DNA from: Betaproteobacteria bacterium
Lineage (GTDB): Bacteria; Pseudomonadota; Gammaproteobacteria; Burkholderiales; Rhodocyclaceae
Reading direction: 5' to 3'
Assembly (NCBI GenBank): GCA_028868235.1
Contig: JAGWUW010000140.1
Location: 1 to 7,004 of the forward strand
Length of the DNA: 7,004 nucleotides
Part shown: positions 1 to 5,252 of the stretch, in pieces
Numbering within the stretch: the stretch's first letter is position 1
How the letters are laid out: each line of letters starts with the position of its first letter
Translations under genes and position numbers: made by a program
Notes under the pieces: model-generated
Told to the model about the DNA's origin: nothing
What the model saw: only the letters and a program-made list of their open reading frames with translations
Database searches by the model: none

Positions 1-28
1 CGCGAACCTTGTCTGAATATTCCCACAT
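1..28 (-). CDS. nifU: NifU, Fe-S cluster scaffold protein (first 9 codons only)
   Basis: Only the N-terminus is present; the gene continues past the left edge. The nine readable codons give MWEYSDKVR, which matches the strongly conserved start of nif-type NifU (usually MWDYSEKV or close to it). NifU is the scaffold on which NifS-derived sulfur and iron are built into Fe-S clusters for nitrogenase and its assembly proteins. The start is supported by a strong ribosome binding site, AAGGAG, eight bases upstream. This site overlaps the stop codon of iscA, so the two genes are probably translated together from the sigma54 promoter ahead of iscA. The identification rests on nine residues plus context; the order iscA-nifU is common in proteobacterial nif clusters. 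Confidence 0.85.
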
Positions 29-36
29 GGCGTCCG

Positions 37-42
37 CTCCTT
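37..42 (-). promoter_or_regulatory. Ribosome binding site of nifU, overlapping the iscA stop
   Basis: AAGGAG on the minus strand, eight bases before the nifU ATG. It shares its first two bases with the TAA stop of iscA (41-43), which suggests translational coupling and fixes the nifU start. Confidence 0.75.
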
Positions 43-364
43 AGACCGAGAACGAAGAGCCGCAGGAACACTGGGCGCTGGCGTTGGGGTTGTCGAATTT
101 GAAGCCGGTGTGGGTCAGCGTGTCGACAAAATCGACGGTGACGTTGTCGATCATCGGGAAAGTCATCGGATCGACCAGCAGCTTGACGCCCTCGACTTCC
201 AGTTCCCAGTCGTCCTCGGCCTTTTCGGCCTCCAGCTTCATGCCGTACTGCAGGCCGGAGCAGCCGCCACCGGAAATCATCAGGCGCAGGCCGGCAACCG
301 GCGTTTCGGAGCCACGAATGAAGCGCTGGACAGCTTTCACGGCGGCGGGGGTCAGATTGATCAT
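41..364 (-). CDS. iscA: Nif-type IscA/HesB iron-sulfur assembly protein
   Basis: A-type carrier of the HesB/IscA family, 107 residues, the usual family length. The three conserved cysteines are at C35 (in GGGCSGLQYG), C99 and C101 (CSCGSSFSV at the C-terminus); in this family they bind iron or an Fe-S cluster for delivery to target proteins. The ATG at 364 (MINLTPAAVKA) is chosen because GGGAG lies seven bases upstream and because the sigma54 promoter at 398-413 would start transcription near 387. The open frame extends to an ATG at 460, but that lies upstream of the promoter and adds a tail unlike the family. Position directly before nifU, with a NifA-type promoter, indicates the nitrogen-fixation paralogue (often called iscA-nif) rather than the housekeeping isc copy. 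Confidence 0.93.
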   Translation of the reverse strand: MINLTPAAVKAVQRFIRGSETPVAGLRLMISGGGCSGLQYGMKLEAEKAEDDWELEVEGVKLLVDPMTFPMIDNVTVDFVDTLTHTGFKFDNPNASAQCSCGSSFSV

Positions 365-371
365 GGCGGTT

Positions 372-376
372 CTCCC
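372..376 (-). promoter_or_regulatory. Ribosome binding site that decides the iscA start
   Basis: GGGAG on the minus strand, seven bases before the ATG at 364. It supports the 107-residue form of IscA over the longer reading. Confidence 0.6.
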
Positions 377-397
377 AAAGTTTGATGCCTTTTTCTT

Positions 398-413
398 TGC
401 AAAGGGCATGCCA
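398..413 (-). promoter_or_regulatory. Sigma54 (RpoN) -24/-12 promoter of iscA-nifU
   Basis: The minus strand reads TGGCATGCCCTTTGCA, against the consensus TGGCACGRNNNTTGCW. The invariant GG and GC dinucleotides are present with the required ten-base spacing, and the -12 block TTTGCA is complete. Mismatches are the C at the sixth position (T here) and the purine at the eighth (C here). Predicted transcription start is near 387, giving a leader of about 23 bases before iscA. An IHF-like site and a NifA-type activator site lie upstream in the classical order. Confidence 0.85.
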
Positions 414-439
414 CACCAAAAACAAAAACAAACCTTATT

Positions 440-452
440 TTTCAATAACTTG
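440..452. promoter_or_regulatory. IHF-like site between promoter and activator site (iscA)
   Basis: The plus strand reads TTTCAATAACTTG, which matches the IHF consensus WATCAANNNNTTR at all but one defined position (T for A at the second base). It lies in an A/T-rich stretch between the -24 element and the TGT-N10-ACA site, where IHF would bend DNA so that NifA can contact sigma54 polymerase. The consensus is loose; position is the main support. Confidence 0.5.
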
Positions 453-465
453 CCACGCACAACAG

Positions 466-487
466 CTTTGTCGTGTTTGCGACAAAG
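466..487. promoter_or_regulatory. NifA upstream activator sequence (iscA), inside a perfect dyad
   Basis: TGT-N10-ACA, the NifA binding motif, occupies 469-484. It lies inside a perfect inverted repeat with eight-base arms (CTTTGTCG and CGACAAAG) around a six-base centre. The site is centred about 90 bases upstream of the predicted transcription start, within the usual range for NifA. The bare TGT/ACA pattern is expected by chance about once per 4 kb; the extended symmetry and the spacing to a good sigma54 promoter make this one convincing. Confidence 0.8.
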
Positions 488-510
488 ATGGAAAAAGCCA
501 CGTTTTGTCG

Positions 511-539
511 GGTTCCCGCAGGATCGCGACTAGGGAACC
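511..539. repeat. Inverted repeat in the gap before the plus-strand gene
   Basis: Seven-base arms GGTTCCC (511-517) and GGGAACC (533-539) are separated by 15 bases. It lies between the iscA activator site and the plus-strand gene at 697. No T-run follows, so it does not look like a terminator. It could be an operator or chance. Apart from this and the iscA control sites, I see nothing recognisable in the 332-base gap 365-696, and no convincing sigma70 promoter for the gene at 697. Confidence 0.3.
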
Positions 540-696
540 GGCTGTCGTCTTGCACGGTCACAGCATCCATGGAAACGCTTACAGCACAGCCATCTCAGAG
601 ATCGACACGCCATAAGGCAGGCATGAAGGCTATTTCCGGATGGCATCGAGTACGGAAGCATCATGACATTATCAACAAAAGGGTAAGCACTCGAGC

Positions 697-1206
697 ATGA
701 GCAGCGTCTGGGAAAAAAGCTTCGCTGAATTCGCCGGACCTGGCATCCATCACCCCTCCGATTCGATGCGGGTTGACGACGACGAAGCGGCAACGATCAT
801 CGCCAATCTGACCATGCGGAAAGACGTACCGCCCATCCTCCACCCAACCGGGTGTCACGGTGCCTGGACGGTGGGCCACATTGCCGGTACTGCGCATACC
901 CTGCTGCTGGCTGACAAACGCATCGCCGGCTTCTATGTCGGTTCCTATCTCTGGATAGCCCAAGCGCATCGCGGGCATGGCTTATCGACACCGCTGATTC
1001 TGGCCGCCACCCGGCAGCGCGCCGGGCGCGCCCTGCCCCCGGGCGTAGTTTTCCAGGGCTATACCGGGGCCGGACTGGCGGCCCATCGCTCGGCCCACGC
1101 CAGCGCGGTAGGTGCCGCCGTTGCGGCCGGCTGGCCAGTTCCAGCCCCCGTGCTGGCCGAATGGCAGTCACGGACGAACAAGCGACATCTCCTCGTTGCG
1201 GCCTGA
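697..1206 (+). CDS. Hypothetical protein, possibly GNAT-acetyltransferase-like
   Basis: 169 residues on the strand opposite to all nif genes here. I do not recognise the family with certainty. Residues 84-103 (LWIAQAHRGHGLSTPLILAA) resemble the acetyl-CoA-binding motif A of GNAT acetyltransferases (RGxG followed by a helix), preceded by a hydrophobic beta-like segment (GFYVGSYLW, 78-86). The tail around 120-155, with alternating Ala/His and a VPAPVLAEW ending, also has a GNAT-like look. The classical Q/R residue three before the first glycine is missing, so the call is tentative. Codon use is G/C-rich at third positions, consistent with a real gene. No in-frame start lies further upstream (a stop falls at about 685-687). 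The ribosome binding site is poor: AAGGG lies about 13 bases upstream. No signal peptide or membrane segment is seen. Its role beside nif operons is unknown. Confidence 0.6.
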   Translation: MSSVWEKSFAEFAGPGIHHPSDSMRVDDDEAATIIANLTMRKDVPPILHPTGCHGAWTVGHIAGTAHTLLLADKRIAGFYVGSYLWIAQAHRGHGLSTPLILAATRQRAGRALPPGVVFQGYTGAGLAAHRSAHASAVGAAVAAGWPVPAPVLAEWQSRTNKRHLLVAA

Positions 1207-1311
1207 AAGCCACACTCAACCAAGCACATGTTCATCGGCCCGGTGCAACAACTGGCGCTCGACAACAGTCAGATGCCGGGACTTGGTGATTGCGATGAAA
1301 CGGCTGCTGGT

Positions 1312-1533
1312 TCACTCGGCAGCTGTGAATGGCGGATCATGGTCGGCAAAGACGGCAAGTAGCACTGGCACTTCGCCCTCAGGGGGATCGACCCAGGCGG
1401 CGAACTCGGCTTGTGGCTCGATGGCGCCTTCCGGCAGGCCGAGATGAACTTCCGCCTCGCGCACGACAGCCGTCGGGTGAAACTGCATCGTCGGCGAATA
1501 ATCCTCGTCGCGCAGCACGGCCAGAACCGGCAT
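1312..1533 (-). CDS. Small nif-operon protein of unknown function (73 residues)
   Basis: I do not recognise this gene. It encodes 73 residues with no cysteines, no membrane segment and a net acidic composition. Two similar hydrophobic stretches occur near its ends (MPVLAVLRDED at 1-11 and VPVLLAVFADHD at 55-66), each running into acidic residues, which may be paired beta strands. It begins three bases after the stop of the 114-residue gene, so it is almost certainly the last gene of the nifN operon. The Shine-Dalgarno match is weak (AGG very close to the ATG), which fits translational coupling. Third codon positions are mostly G/C on this strand, supporting it over the longer opposite-strand reading. 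I see no hairpin terminator in the 105 bases between this gene and the convergent gene ending at 1206. Confidence 0.65.
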   Translation of the reverse strand: MPVLAVLRDEDYSPTMQFHPTAVVREAEVHLGLPEGAIEPQAEFAAWVDPPEGEVPVLLAVFADHDPPFTAAE

Positions 1534-1536
1534 AAC

Positions 1537-1881
1537 CTATTCGGCGTATTCGGCCGTGATGGCCTCGCCGCGCAGCTTGTCGGCATTGCCCCAGACCTGT
1601 ACGGTTTCGACGTAGCTATCGGGCTGGGTCGGCGATGGCAAGAGAACCTGATACTCGGCAAAGACGCGCCCATCCGGGAAGAAGCTGGCCTTGCCGAAGC
1701 GCGCCCCTCCACGCCAGTAGGCGACGACGCTGGCTTCCTGCGAGAACGGGTCTACCGCCTCCTCGAAGCTGGCGGCCGCCCACACCGGCTCGTCGCCGAT
1801 CGACAGCCCAAGCTTGTCGACCTGGCCGCGCAGGGCGGCGCAAACCGCTTCGCCGAAGGCCGGATCCGGCAGCTGGGTCAT
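1537..1881 (-). CDS. Nif-operon protein of unknown function (114 residues)
   Basis: I do not recognise the family. The 114-residue product is soluble-looking and acidic, with one cysteine (C14), so it is not an obvious metal-cluster protein. The middle (about residues 50-97) alternates aromatic, glycine and charged residues (VVAYWRGGARFGKASFFPDG, then FAEYQVLLPSP and YVETVQVWG) in a way that suggests a beta-sheet core; the first 30 residues look helical. It starts two bases after the fdxB stop and ends three bases before the next start, so it is co-transcribed with nifN-fdxB. Third codon positions are strongly G/C-rich in this frame. Operon position implies a nitrogenase-related role, perhaps with FdxB or cofactor assembly, but this is inference. 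It is not NifQ, whose cysteine-rich C-terminal motif is absent. Confidence 0.78.
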   Translation of the reverse strand: MTQLPDPAFGEAVCAALRGQVDKLGLSIGDEPVWAAASFEEAVDPFSQEASVVAYWRGGARFGKASFFPDGRVFAEYQVLLPSPTQPDSYVETVQVWGNADKLRGEAITAEYAE

Positions 1882-1883
1882 GC

Positions 1884-2153
1884 TCAGGCCGGCGCGTAGG
1901 TGTAGCAGCTCTTCGGACAGACCCGGCCGCAGGAGCCGCAGCCGATGCAGTCCATCGGGTTGGCCAGCGACATGACCATCATGTTGTCGTCGTCGCTGTC
2001 ATCGTCATCTTCCAGTTCGCGCTCGACCAGATCTAGCACATTGCGCGGGCAGACCTTGTAGCAGCGGCCGCAGCCGATGCACTTGGACTGGTCGAGGTTG
2101 GTGGCGAATTGCGGCGTCCATTCGACGCCGCCGCGGGTGAGTCCGGTAATCAT
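1884..2153 (-). CDS. fdxB: Nif-specific ferredoxin III (FdxB), two 4Fe-4S clusters
   Basis: 89-residue ferredoxin with two classical cluster motifs: C25, C28, C31, C35 (CIGCGRCYKVCP) and C69, C72, C75, C79 (CIGCGSCGRVCP), with an extra cysteine at C83. In this fold each set of three plus the remote cysteine of the other set binds one [4Fe-4S] cluster. Length and the lead-in GVEWTPQFATNLDQSKCIGCGRC fit the nif-specific ferredoxin III family found next to NifX and DUF683 genes, which is thought to donate electrons during nitrogenase cofactor assembly or to nitrogenase. A strongly acidic tract (residues 48-56) lies between the motifs. The start overlaps the stop of the preceding gene as ATGA, with AAAGGA eight bases upstream, so translation is coupled. 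Confidence 0.93.
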   Translation of the reverse strand: MITGLTRGGVEWTPQFATNLDQSKCIGCGRCYKVCPRNVLDLVERELEDDDDSDDDNMMVMSLANPMDCIGCGSCGRVCPKSCYTYAPA

Positions 2154-2368
2154 GCAGGTTGTCCTTTCTGGGCGGCGCTCAGCTTGGCATGGGCGTCAGC
2201 CCAGGCCTGGCAAGCGTCGAAGGTGGATTTGGCAATGCCCGGAATCTCCTGATACGCCGCCGGCAGGCGGTCTTCCACGAGATCGTGCATCTGGGAAGCC
2301 CACTCGGAAGCGATGCGCTTGAGCTTCTTCACTTCCTTGTCGAGGGCGGCGATTTCGTCGTCGGTCAT
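2150..2368 (-). CDS. DUF683 / CCE_0567-family nif accessory protein
   Basis: 72-residue, all-helical-looking protein, the usual size for the DUF683 (CCE_0567) family that sits between the DUF269 gene and fdxB in many nif clusters. Residues 1-30 form a charged amphipathic helix (DDEIAALDKEVKKLKRIASEWASQMHDLVEDRLP), followed by a second helical stretch ending in QAWADAHAKL. There are no transmembrane segments; the single cysteine is C53. Known family members are small helical bundles; the exact role in nitrogen fixation is not settled. The start is supported by GAGG six bases before the ATG. The gene follows the DUF269 stop by 15 bases and overlaps the fdxB start by four bases (ATGA). Confidence 0.9.
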   Translation of the reverse strand: MTDDEIAALDKEVKKLKRIASEWASQMHDLVEDRLPAAYQEIPGIAKSTFDACQAWADAHAKLSAAQKGQPA

Positions 2369-2383
2369 GGCTAACCTCAGGGC

Positions 2384-2845
2384 TTACAGGCCGGCGACTG
2401 CCGGGTACTGGCCGATGCGCTCAAGGGCGACGCCGAGGATCTTGTCGGCTTCGTCCTTCATCTTGGACAGGCTGGCGAAGCCGAAGCGATGCACATCACG
2501 CAGCGTGCGGTCGACGGCAACCAGTTTGCCGACGGTGATCAGGGCACGGCCGAAACCTTCGTGCGTCAGATGCACCAGCGGCACGGCGAGCAGCTTGCAT
2601 TCCTTCTCGATGAGCACGGCGATGGCGTTGTAGAAGGCCTTGACGCGGGAGATGGTCTCGTCGTCCGGATCGCCGATGAGCGGAATTTCCGCCTTGCGTT
2701 CCTTGGTCAGCACGTAGGGATCGAGGATCTTCTCGACGCTCCAGCCCTGGTAGGTGCCGTAGGTGTCGAGGGCGCGCATCTGGCGGGCCATTTCCTTGAC
2801 GAAATCGGTTTCCAGGATGGGATCGGCGGCGATGGCTTCAGTCAT
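2384..2845 (-). CDS. NifX-associated protein (DUF269 family)
   Basis: 153 residues, matching the DUF269 NifX-associated family in length and in features such as the N-terminal FVKEMARQMRALDTYGTYQGW, the central IPLIGDPDD segment, and the C-terminal GKLVAVDRTLRDVHRFGFASLSKMKDEADKIL helix region. Members are almost confined to diazotrophs and are encoded beside nifX; they are thought to assist FeMo-cofactor synthesis, but the biochemical role is not established. Here the gene is separated from nifX by an rseC-like gene. AAGGAG lies seven bases before the ATG, and the start overlaps the end of the rseC-like gene by eight bases, so it is part of the same transcript with its own strong ribosome binding site. 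Confidence 0.92.
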   Translation of the reverse strand: MTEAIAADPILETDFVKEMARQMRALDTYGTYQGWSVEKILDPYVLTKERKAEIPLIGDPDDETISRVKAFYNAIAVLIEKECKLLAVPLVHLTHEGFGRALITVGKLVAVDRTLRDVHRFGFASLSKMKDEADKILGVALERIGQYPAVAGL

Positions 2846-3305
2846 GGTAATGCTCCTTGGGGAATGGGGTGGATTGGTTGGAAATCGGAATCAGTTGGGG
2901 TGCCGGCATCAGGCCGGGCACCAGCCCGATGAGCACACGGGCGACGGCCAGGGCGCCGAGGAAGCCGACAATGGCGCCGAGCGCCGTGCCGCCGTCACTG
3001 CCTTCCAGGCTGGCTCCGAGCCAGGCGCCGAAGAGCATGGCGAAGGCGGGAAACAGGTAGCCGAGCAGCGCCGACAGGGTCAGCTTGCTTTCCGGAATAC
3101 CGATCAGCACGAAATCGCCGGCCTTGATATCGGCGGAGACGGGAATAGTCATCAGGGTGGCAGGGCGACCGGCAGCCATCTTGCCGACGCCGCACGAACT
3201 GCCCTGGCCGCATGAGGGGCAGCCGGCCGTTTCCATGGCGACTAGCGCCATACCGTTGTCGATGCGCTGCACGACGCCCCGATGCTCGATCAGATGCGCA
3301 CTCAT
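2838..3305 (-). CDS. RseC/RsxC-associated SoxR-reducing-system family membrane protein
   Basis: 155-residue protein with the layout of the RseC (SoxR-reducing system) family. The N-terminal soluble part has the cysteine cluster C29, C32, C38 (CPSCGQGSSCG). A beta-rich stretch follows (IPVSADIKAGDFVLIGIPES), then two membrane helices at about 77-99 and 106-128, and a short polar tail. Family members lie near Rsx/Rnf electron-transport genes; E. coli RseC takes part in keeping SoxR reduced, and the cysteines are probably redox- or metal-active. Here the gene is inside a nif operon: its ATG overlaps the nifX stop by one base (TGATG) and its end overlaps the DUF269 gene. Inference: it may help an Rnf-type complex supply low-potential electrons or keep a redox protein reduced during nitrogen fixation. 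No rnf gene is visible in the window. Confidence 0.85.
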   Translation of the reverse strand: MSAHLIEHRGVVQRIDNGMALVAMETAGCPSCGQGSSCGVGKMAAGRPATLMTIPVSADIKAGDFVLIGIPESKLTLSALLGYLFPAFAMLFGAWLGASLEGSDGGTALGAIVGFLGALAVARVLIGLVPGLMPAPQLIPISNQSTPFPKEHYHD

Positions 3306-3784
3306 CAGCCTTCCCAGCCTTCCTCTGCCATGGAGGCGAAGCGGTCTTCAGACTTGGCCTTGCTTTGCGCTGCAATGGCGCGGTCGATCCAGGCAACGCC
3401 CCCCTCGGTCATCGCCTTGGAGATGTCGAGCAGCAGGTCGTCGATGGCATCGACTTCATCGACGCGGATGGGCTGGACGCCTTTGGCCATCAGTTTCTTG
3501 ATCGCCGAAGCGCCGATGGCCATGACGTACACCGCCGCGCAGCCGTCGAGGAAATCGACCTTGGCGCCCAGCTTGTCCTCGTTGCCGTCCATCGCCTCCT
3601 CGGCGAATTCGGCGACACCGACCAGGGTGGCCTTCTCCGGCGTCACCTCGAACACGGCAAAGCCCTCGGCGGCGCCGAAATGCTGGTTGACCCGGGCGCG
3701 GTCCGTCGAGGCGAAGGCGACCTTGAGCACGGCTTCCGGCTCCTGCCTAATGGACCAGACCAGCTGCAACCGACGAGAGGACAT
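3305..3784 (-). CDS. nifX: NifX, FeMo-cofactor precursor carrier
   Basis: 159 residues with the chosen start, matching the approximately 158 residues of well-known NifX proteins. The NifX/NafY-type cofactor-binding domain is visible: [27 protein letters not shown], with the conserved HFG at 35-37, then DGNEDKL, the [12 protein letters not shown] segment and GVQPIRV; the C-terminus ends MAEEGWEG, as in Azotobacter-type NifX. NifX binds NifB-cofactor and a later cofactor precursor and passes them to NifEN. The ATG at 3784 ([10 protein letters not shown]) places 20 residues before KVAFAS, as in the family. ATGs at 3793 and 3841 are also in frame; the one at 3841 has only a GGGG run upstream, and none has a good ribosome binding site. 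The gene overlaps the end of nifN by 38 bases, so translation is probably coupled. Confidence 0.93.
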   Translation of the reverse strand: MSSRRLQLVWSIRQEPEAVLKVAFASTDRARVNQHFGAAEGFAVFEVTPEKATLVGVAEFAEEAMDGNEDKLGAKVDFLDGCAAVYVMAIGASAIKKLMAKGVQPIRVDEVDAIDDLLLDISKAMTEGGVAWIDRAIAAQSKAKSEDRFASMAEEGWEG

Positions 3785-5144
3785 GGCGTTCATCTGGACG
3801 GGATTCGTTCCAGTACATTGATCGATAGGGTTCGAGTTCATGGTGTTGCCCCAACATGAGATTGGCGAGATCGAACAAGGCCTGCCGCGTGCCGCGGTAG
3901 CCCACCCAGGTGCGGGCATAACCGCCCACAAGGTCGTACTGCGGGAAGCCGGCGCGCAGGAGCGGCAGGCCAAGACGTTTGGCTGTGTCGGCGGCATGCG
4001 AATTGGCCATCACCAACTGCGCATCGTTGGCACGGGCTTCTTTTTCCATATCTTCGAGATCGCCGACGATGACTTTCGGGATGGCCAGACCGAGCAGGCT
4101 GTCATGCTTGTGCGGGCTGACTGCGCTAACGATCTCAGCGCCCATACCGCTCAGGAAGCGTGTCTGCATGCCGAGCAGGTCGGGGTCGGCGGCCAGTGCG
4201 ACACGGGCGAAGCCGATCATGAAATGGCTATCCACCATGGCGTCCTGCAACTGGGCGCGCTGGCGTTCGATCCTGGCCGGTACCGGATTGCCGGAAATGT
4301 CGGCAAGCGCCTGCGTGAAGGCATCGCAATCGTCGAGGCCCATCAGGCCTTCGAAACGGAAGTCGGGTACCGCGGTGCGCTTGTGCAGCAGGTCGGCGGC
4401 CTTGTTGAGCGAGGGGCCGACCACCAGCGTCGCCGCCGATTCGCCCATGATTTCGATTTCCGAACGCGGCGTGCCGCCGATGGTGAGCGACGAGGTTTCC
4501 GCCTCGACCAGATGGCCGTCCAGCGAATCGCCGATGTCCGGCACGACGATGGGGCGCAGCCCGAAAGCCTCGACCCACTCCTTGATGGCCTCGATATCAC
4601 CCGGCGTCAGCATGGCCGAGGCCAGCACATTGACCTGCTTCGGCCGCTTGCCGGCACTCTGGCTTTCCGGCACCAGCGTATTGATCAGCGCCTCGATGGC
4701 CAGCGCGTAGCCACTTTCCAGGCAGCCGACGTAATCCGGCGTATTGACCGGCACCACGGCGACGTGGGCGAATTCGGGGTGCGCGGTGCGGAAATCGCGC
4801 ACCGCACGGTGGATGTCGGTACCCTGCGTTTCAGACAGGCCGGTGGTGACCAAGCCGATGATGTCCGGCTTGCTCTTGTCCGACAGCGTGCGCAAGGCCT
4901 CGATGATGTTCTCGTCGGCGCCCATGATGGTCGACACCTGATCCATGGCCGTCGTCTGCAGCGGAATCGGCTCCCGAAAATGACGTACGAAGAACACCTT
5001 GCCGAAGGCGGTGCAGCCTTGGGAGCCGTGCATCAGCGGCAGGCTCCTGGCCAGCCCGAGAAAAGCCAGCGAAGCACCAACCGGCTGGCTGACCTTGAGC
5101 GGATTAACCGCCAGCGCCTTCTTGGATTGGATGATTTCTGCCAT
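3747..5144 (-). CDS. nifN: NifN, FeMo-cofactor assembly scaffold (NifEN beta subunit)
   Basis: 465-residue member of the nitrogenase component 1 family, slightly longer than typical NifN. NifN pairs with NifE to form the scaffold where NifB-cofactor is converted to FeMo-cofactor. Visible signatures are [17 protein letters not shown] at the N-terminus, [30 protein letters not shown] with C44 (the NifN cysteine that ligates the NifEN 4Fe-4S cluster), [26 protein letters not shown], and near the end [35 protein letters not shown]. NifK would carry more cluster cysteines and a longer N-terminus. The ATG at 5144 has GAGG ten bases upstream. It is the first gene of an eight-gene operon and has its own sigma54 promoter. 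nifE, which usually precedes nifN, is not immediately upstream. Confidence 0.96.
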   Translation of the reverse strand: MAEIIQSKKALAVNPLKVSQPVGASLAFLGLARSLPLMHGSQGCTAFGKVFFVRHFREPIPLQTTAMDQVSTIMGADENIIEALRTLSDKSKPDIIGLVTTGLSETQGTDIHRAVRDFRTAHPEFAHVAVVPVNTPDYVGCLESGYALAIEALINTLVPESQSAGKRPKQVNVLASAMLTPGDIEAIKEWVEAFGLRPIVVPDIGDSLDGHLVEAETSSLTIGGTPRSEIEIMGESAATLVVGPSLNKAADLLHKRTAVPDFRFEGLMGLDDCDAFTQALADISGNPVPARIERQRAQLQDAMVDSHFMIGFARVALAADPDLLGMQTRFLSGMGAEIVSAVSPHKHDSLLGLAIPKVIVGDLEDMEKEARANDAQLVMANSHAADTAKRLGLPLLRAGFPQYDLVGGYARTWVGYRGTRQALFDLANLMLGQHHELEPYRSMYWNESRPDERHVLSSVAAGLVH

Positions 5145-5178
5145 TTTGACATCGCCTCGTTGAGATTGGCCTCATCTC

Positions 5179-5194
5179 AGCAAGGAATGCGCCA
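5179..5194 (-). promoter_or_regulatory. Sigma54 (RpoN) -24/-12 promoter of the nifN operon
   Basis: The minus strand reads TGGCGCATTCCTTGCT, against TGGCACGRNNNTTGCW. The essential GG and GC are ten bases apart, the -12 block TTGCT is complete and the -24 block is TGGCGC (one change). Predicted start of transcription is near 5168, about 24 bases before the nifN ATG, the same layout as at iscA. An IHF-like site and a TGT-N10-ACA site lie upstream. Confidence 0.82.
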
Positions 5195-5211
5195 AGCGTA
5201 AATTACTTAAA

Positions 5212-5224
5212 AATCAGTCAATTG
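5212..5224. promoter_or_regulatory. IHF-like site in the nifN control region
   Basis: The plus strand reads AATCAGTCAATTG, matching WATCAANNNNTTR except for G in place of A at the sixth base. It lies between the -24 element and the NifA-type site, as at iscA. Confidence 0.5.
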
Positions 5225-5236
5225 GAAATATCGCCA

Positions 5237-5252
5237 TGTAGTAAAGCCGACA
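5237..5252. promoter_or_regulatory. NifA upstream activator sequence for nifN
   Basis: TGTAGTAAAGCCGACA, an exact TGT-N10-ACA. It is centred about 76 bases upstream of the predicted transcription start near 5168. Unlike the iscA site, the symmetry does not extend beyond the core triplets. Support comes from its placement relative to the sigma54 and IHF-like elements. The rest of the 348-base gap 5145-5492 holds no gene I can support and no convincing sigma70 promoter for the glycosyltransferase gene. Confidence 0.7.

Noticed and set aside
365..460. N-terminal extension of IscA starting at 460.
   Set aside because: It would begin upstream of the sigma54 promoter, adds residues unlike the IscA family, and a good ribosome binding site precedes the ATG at 364.
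1207..1311. Gap between the convergent genes, searched for a bidirectional terminator.
   Set aside because: No stable G/C stem followed by a T-run was found on either strand.
1411..1899. A 162-codon plus-strand frame opposite the two small nif-operon genes.
   Set aside because: It runs into the end of fdxB, is His/Arg-rich like other mirror frames, and the minus-strand frames have tight operon spacing and G/C-rich third positions.
3212..3859. A 215-codon plus-strand frame opposite nifX and the rseC-like gene.
   Set aside because: Mirror frame; the minus strand encodes a complete NifX and an RseC-type protein with clear family motifs.
3840..5201. A 453-codon open frame on the plus strand, antisense to all of nifN.
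   Set aside because: It is a mirror frame of a high-G+C gene; the minus strand encodes a full, clearly recognisable NifN. The plus translation is His/Gln/Arg-rich without a recognisable family.
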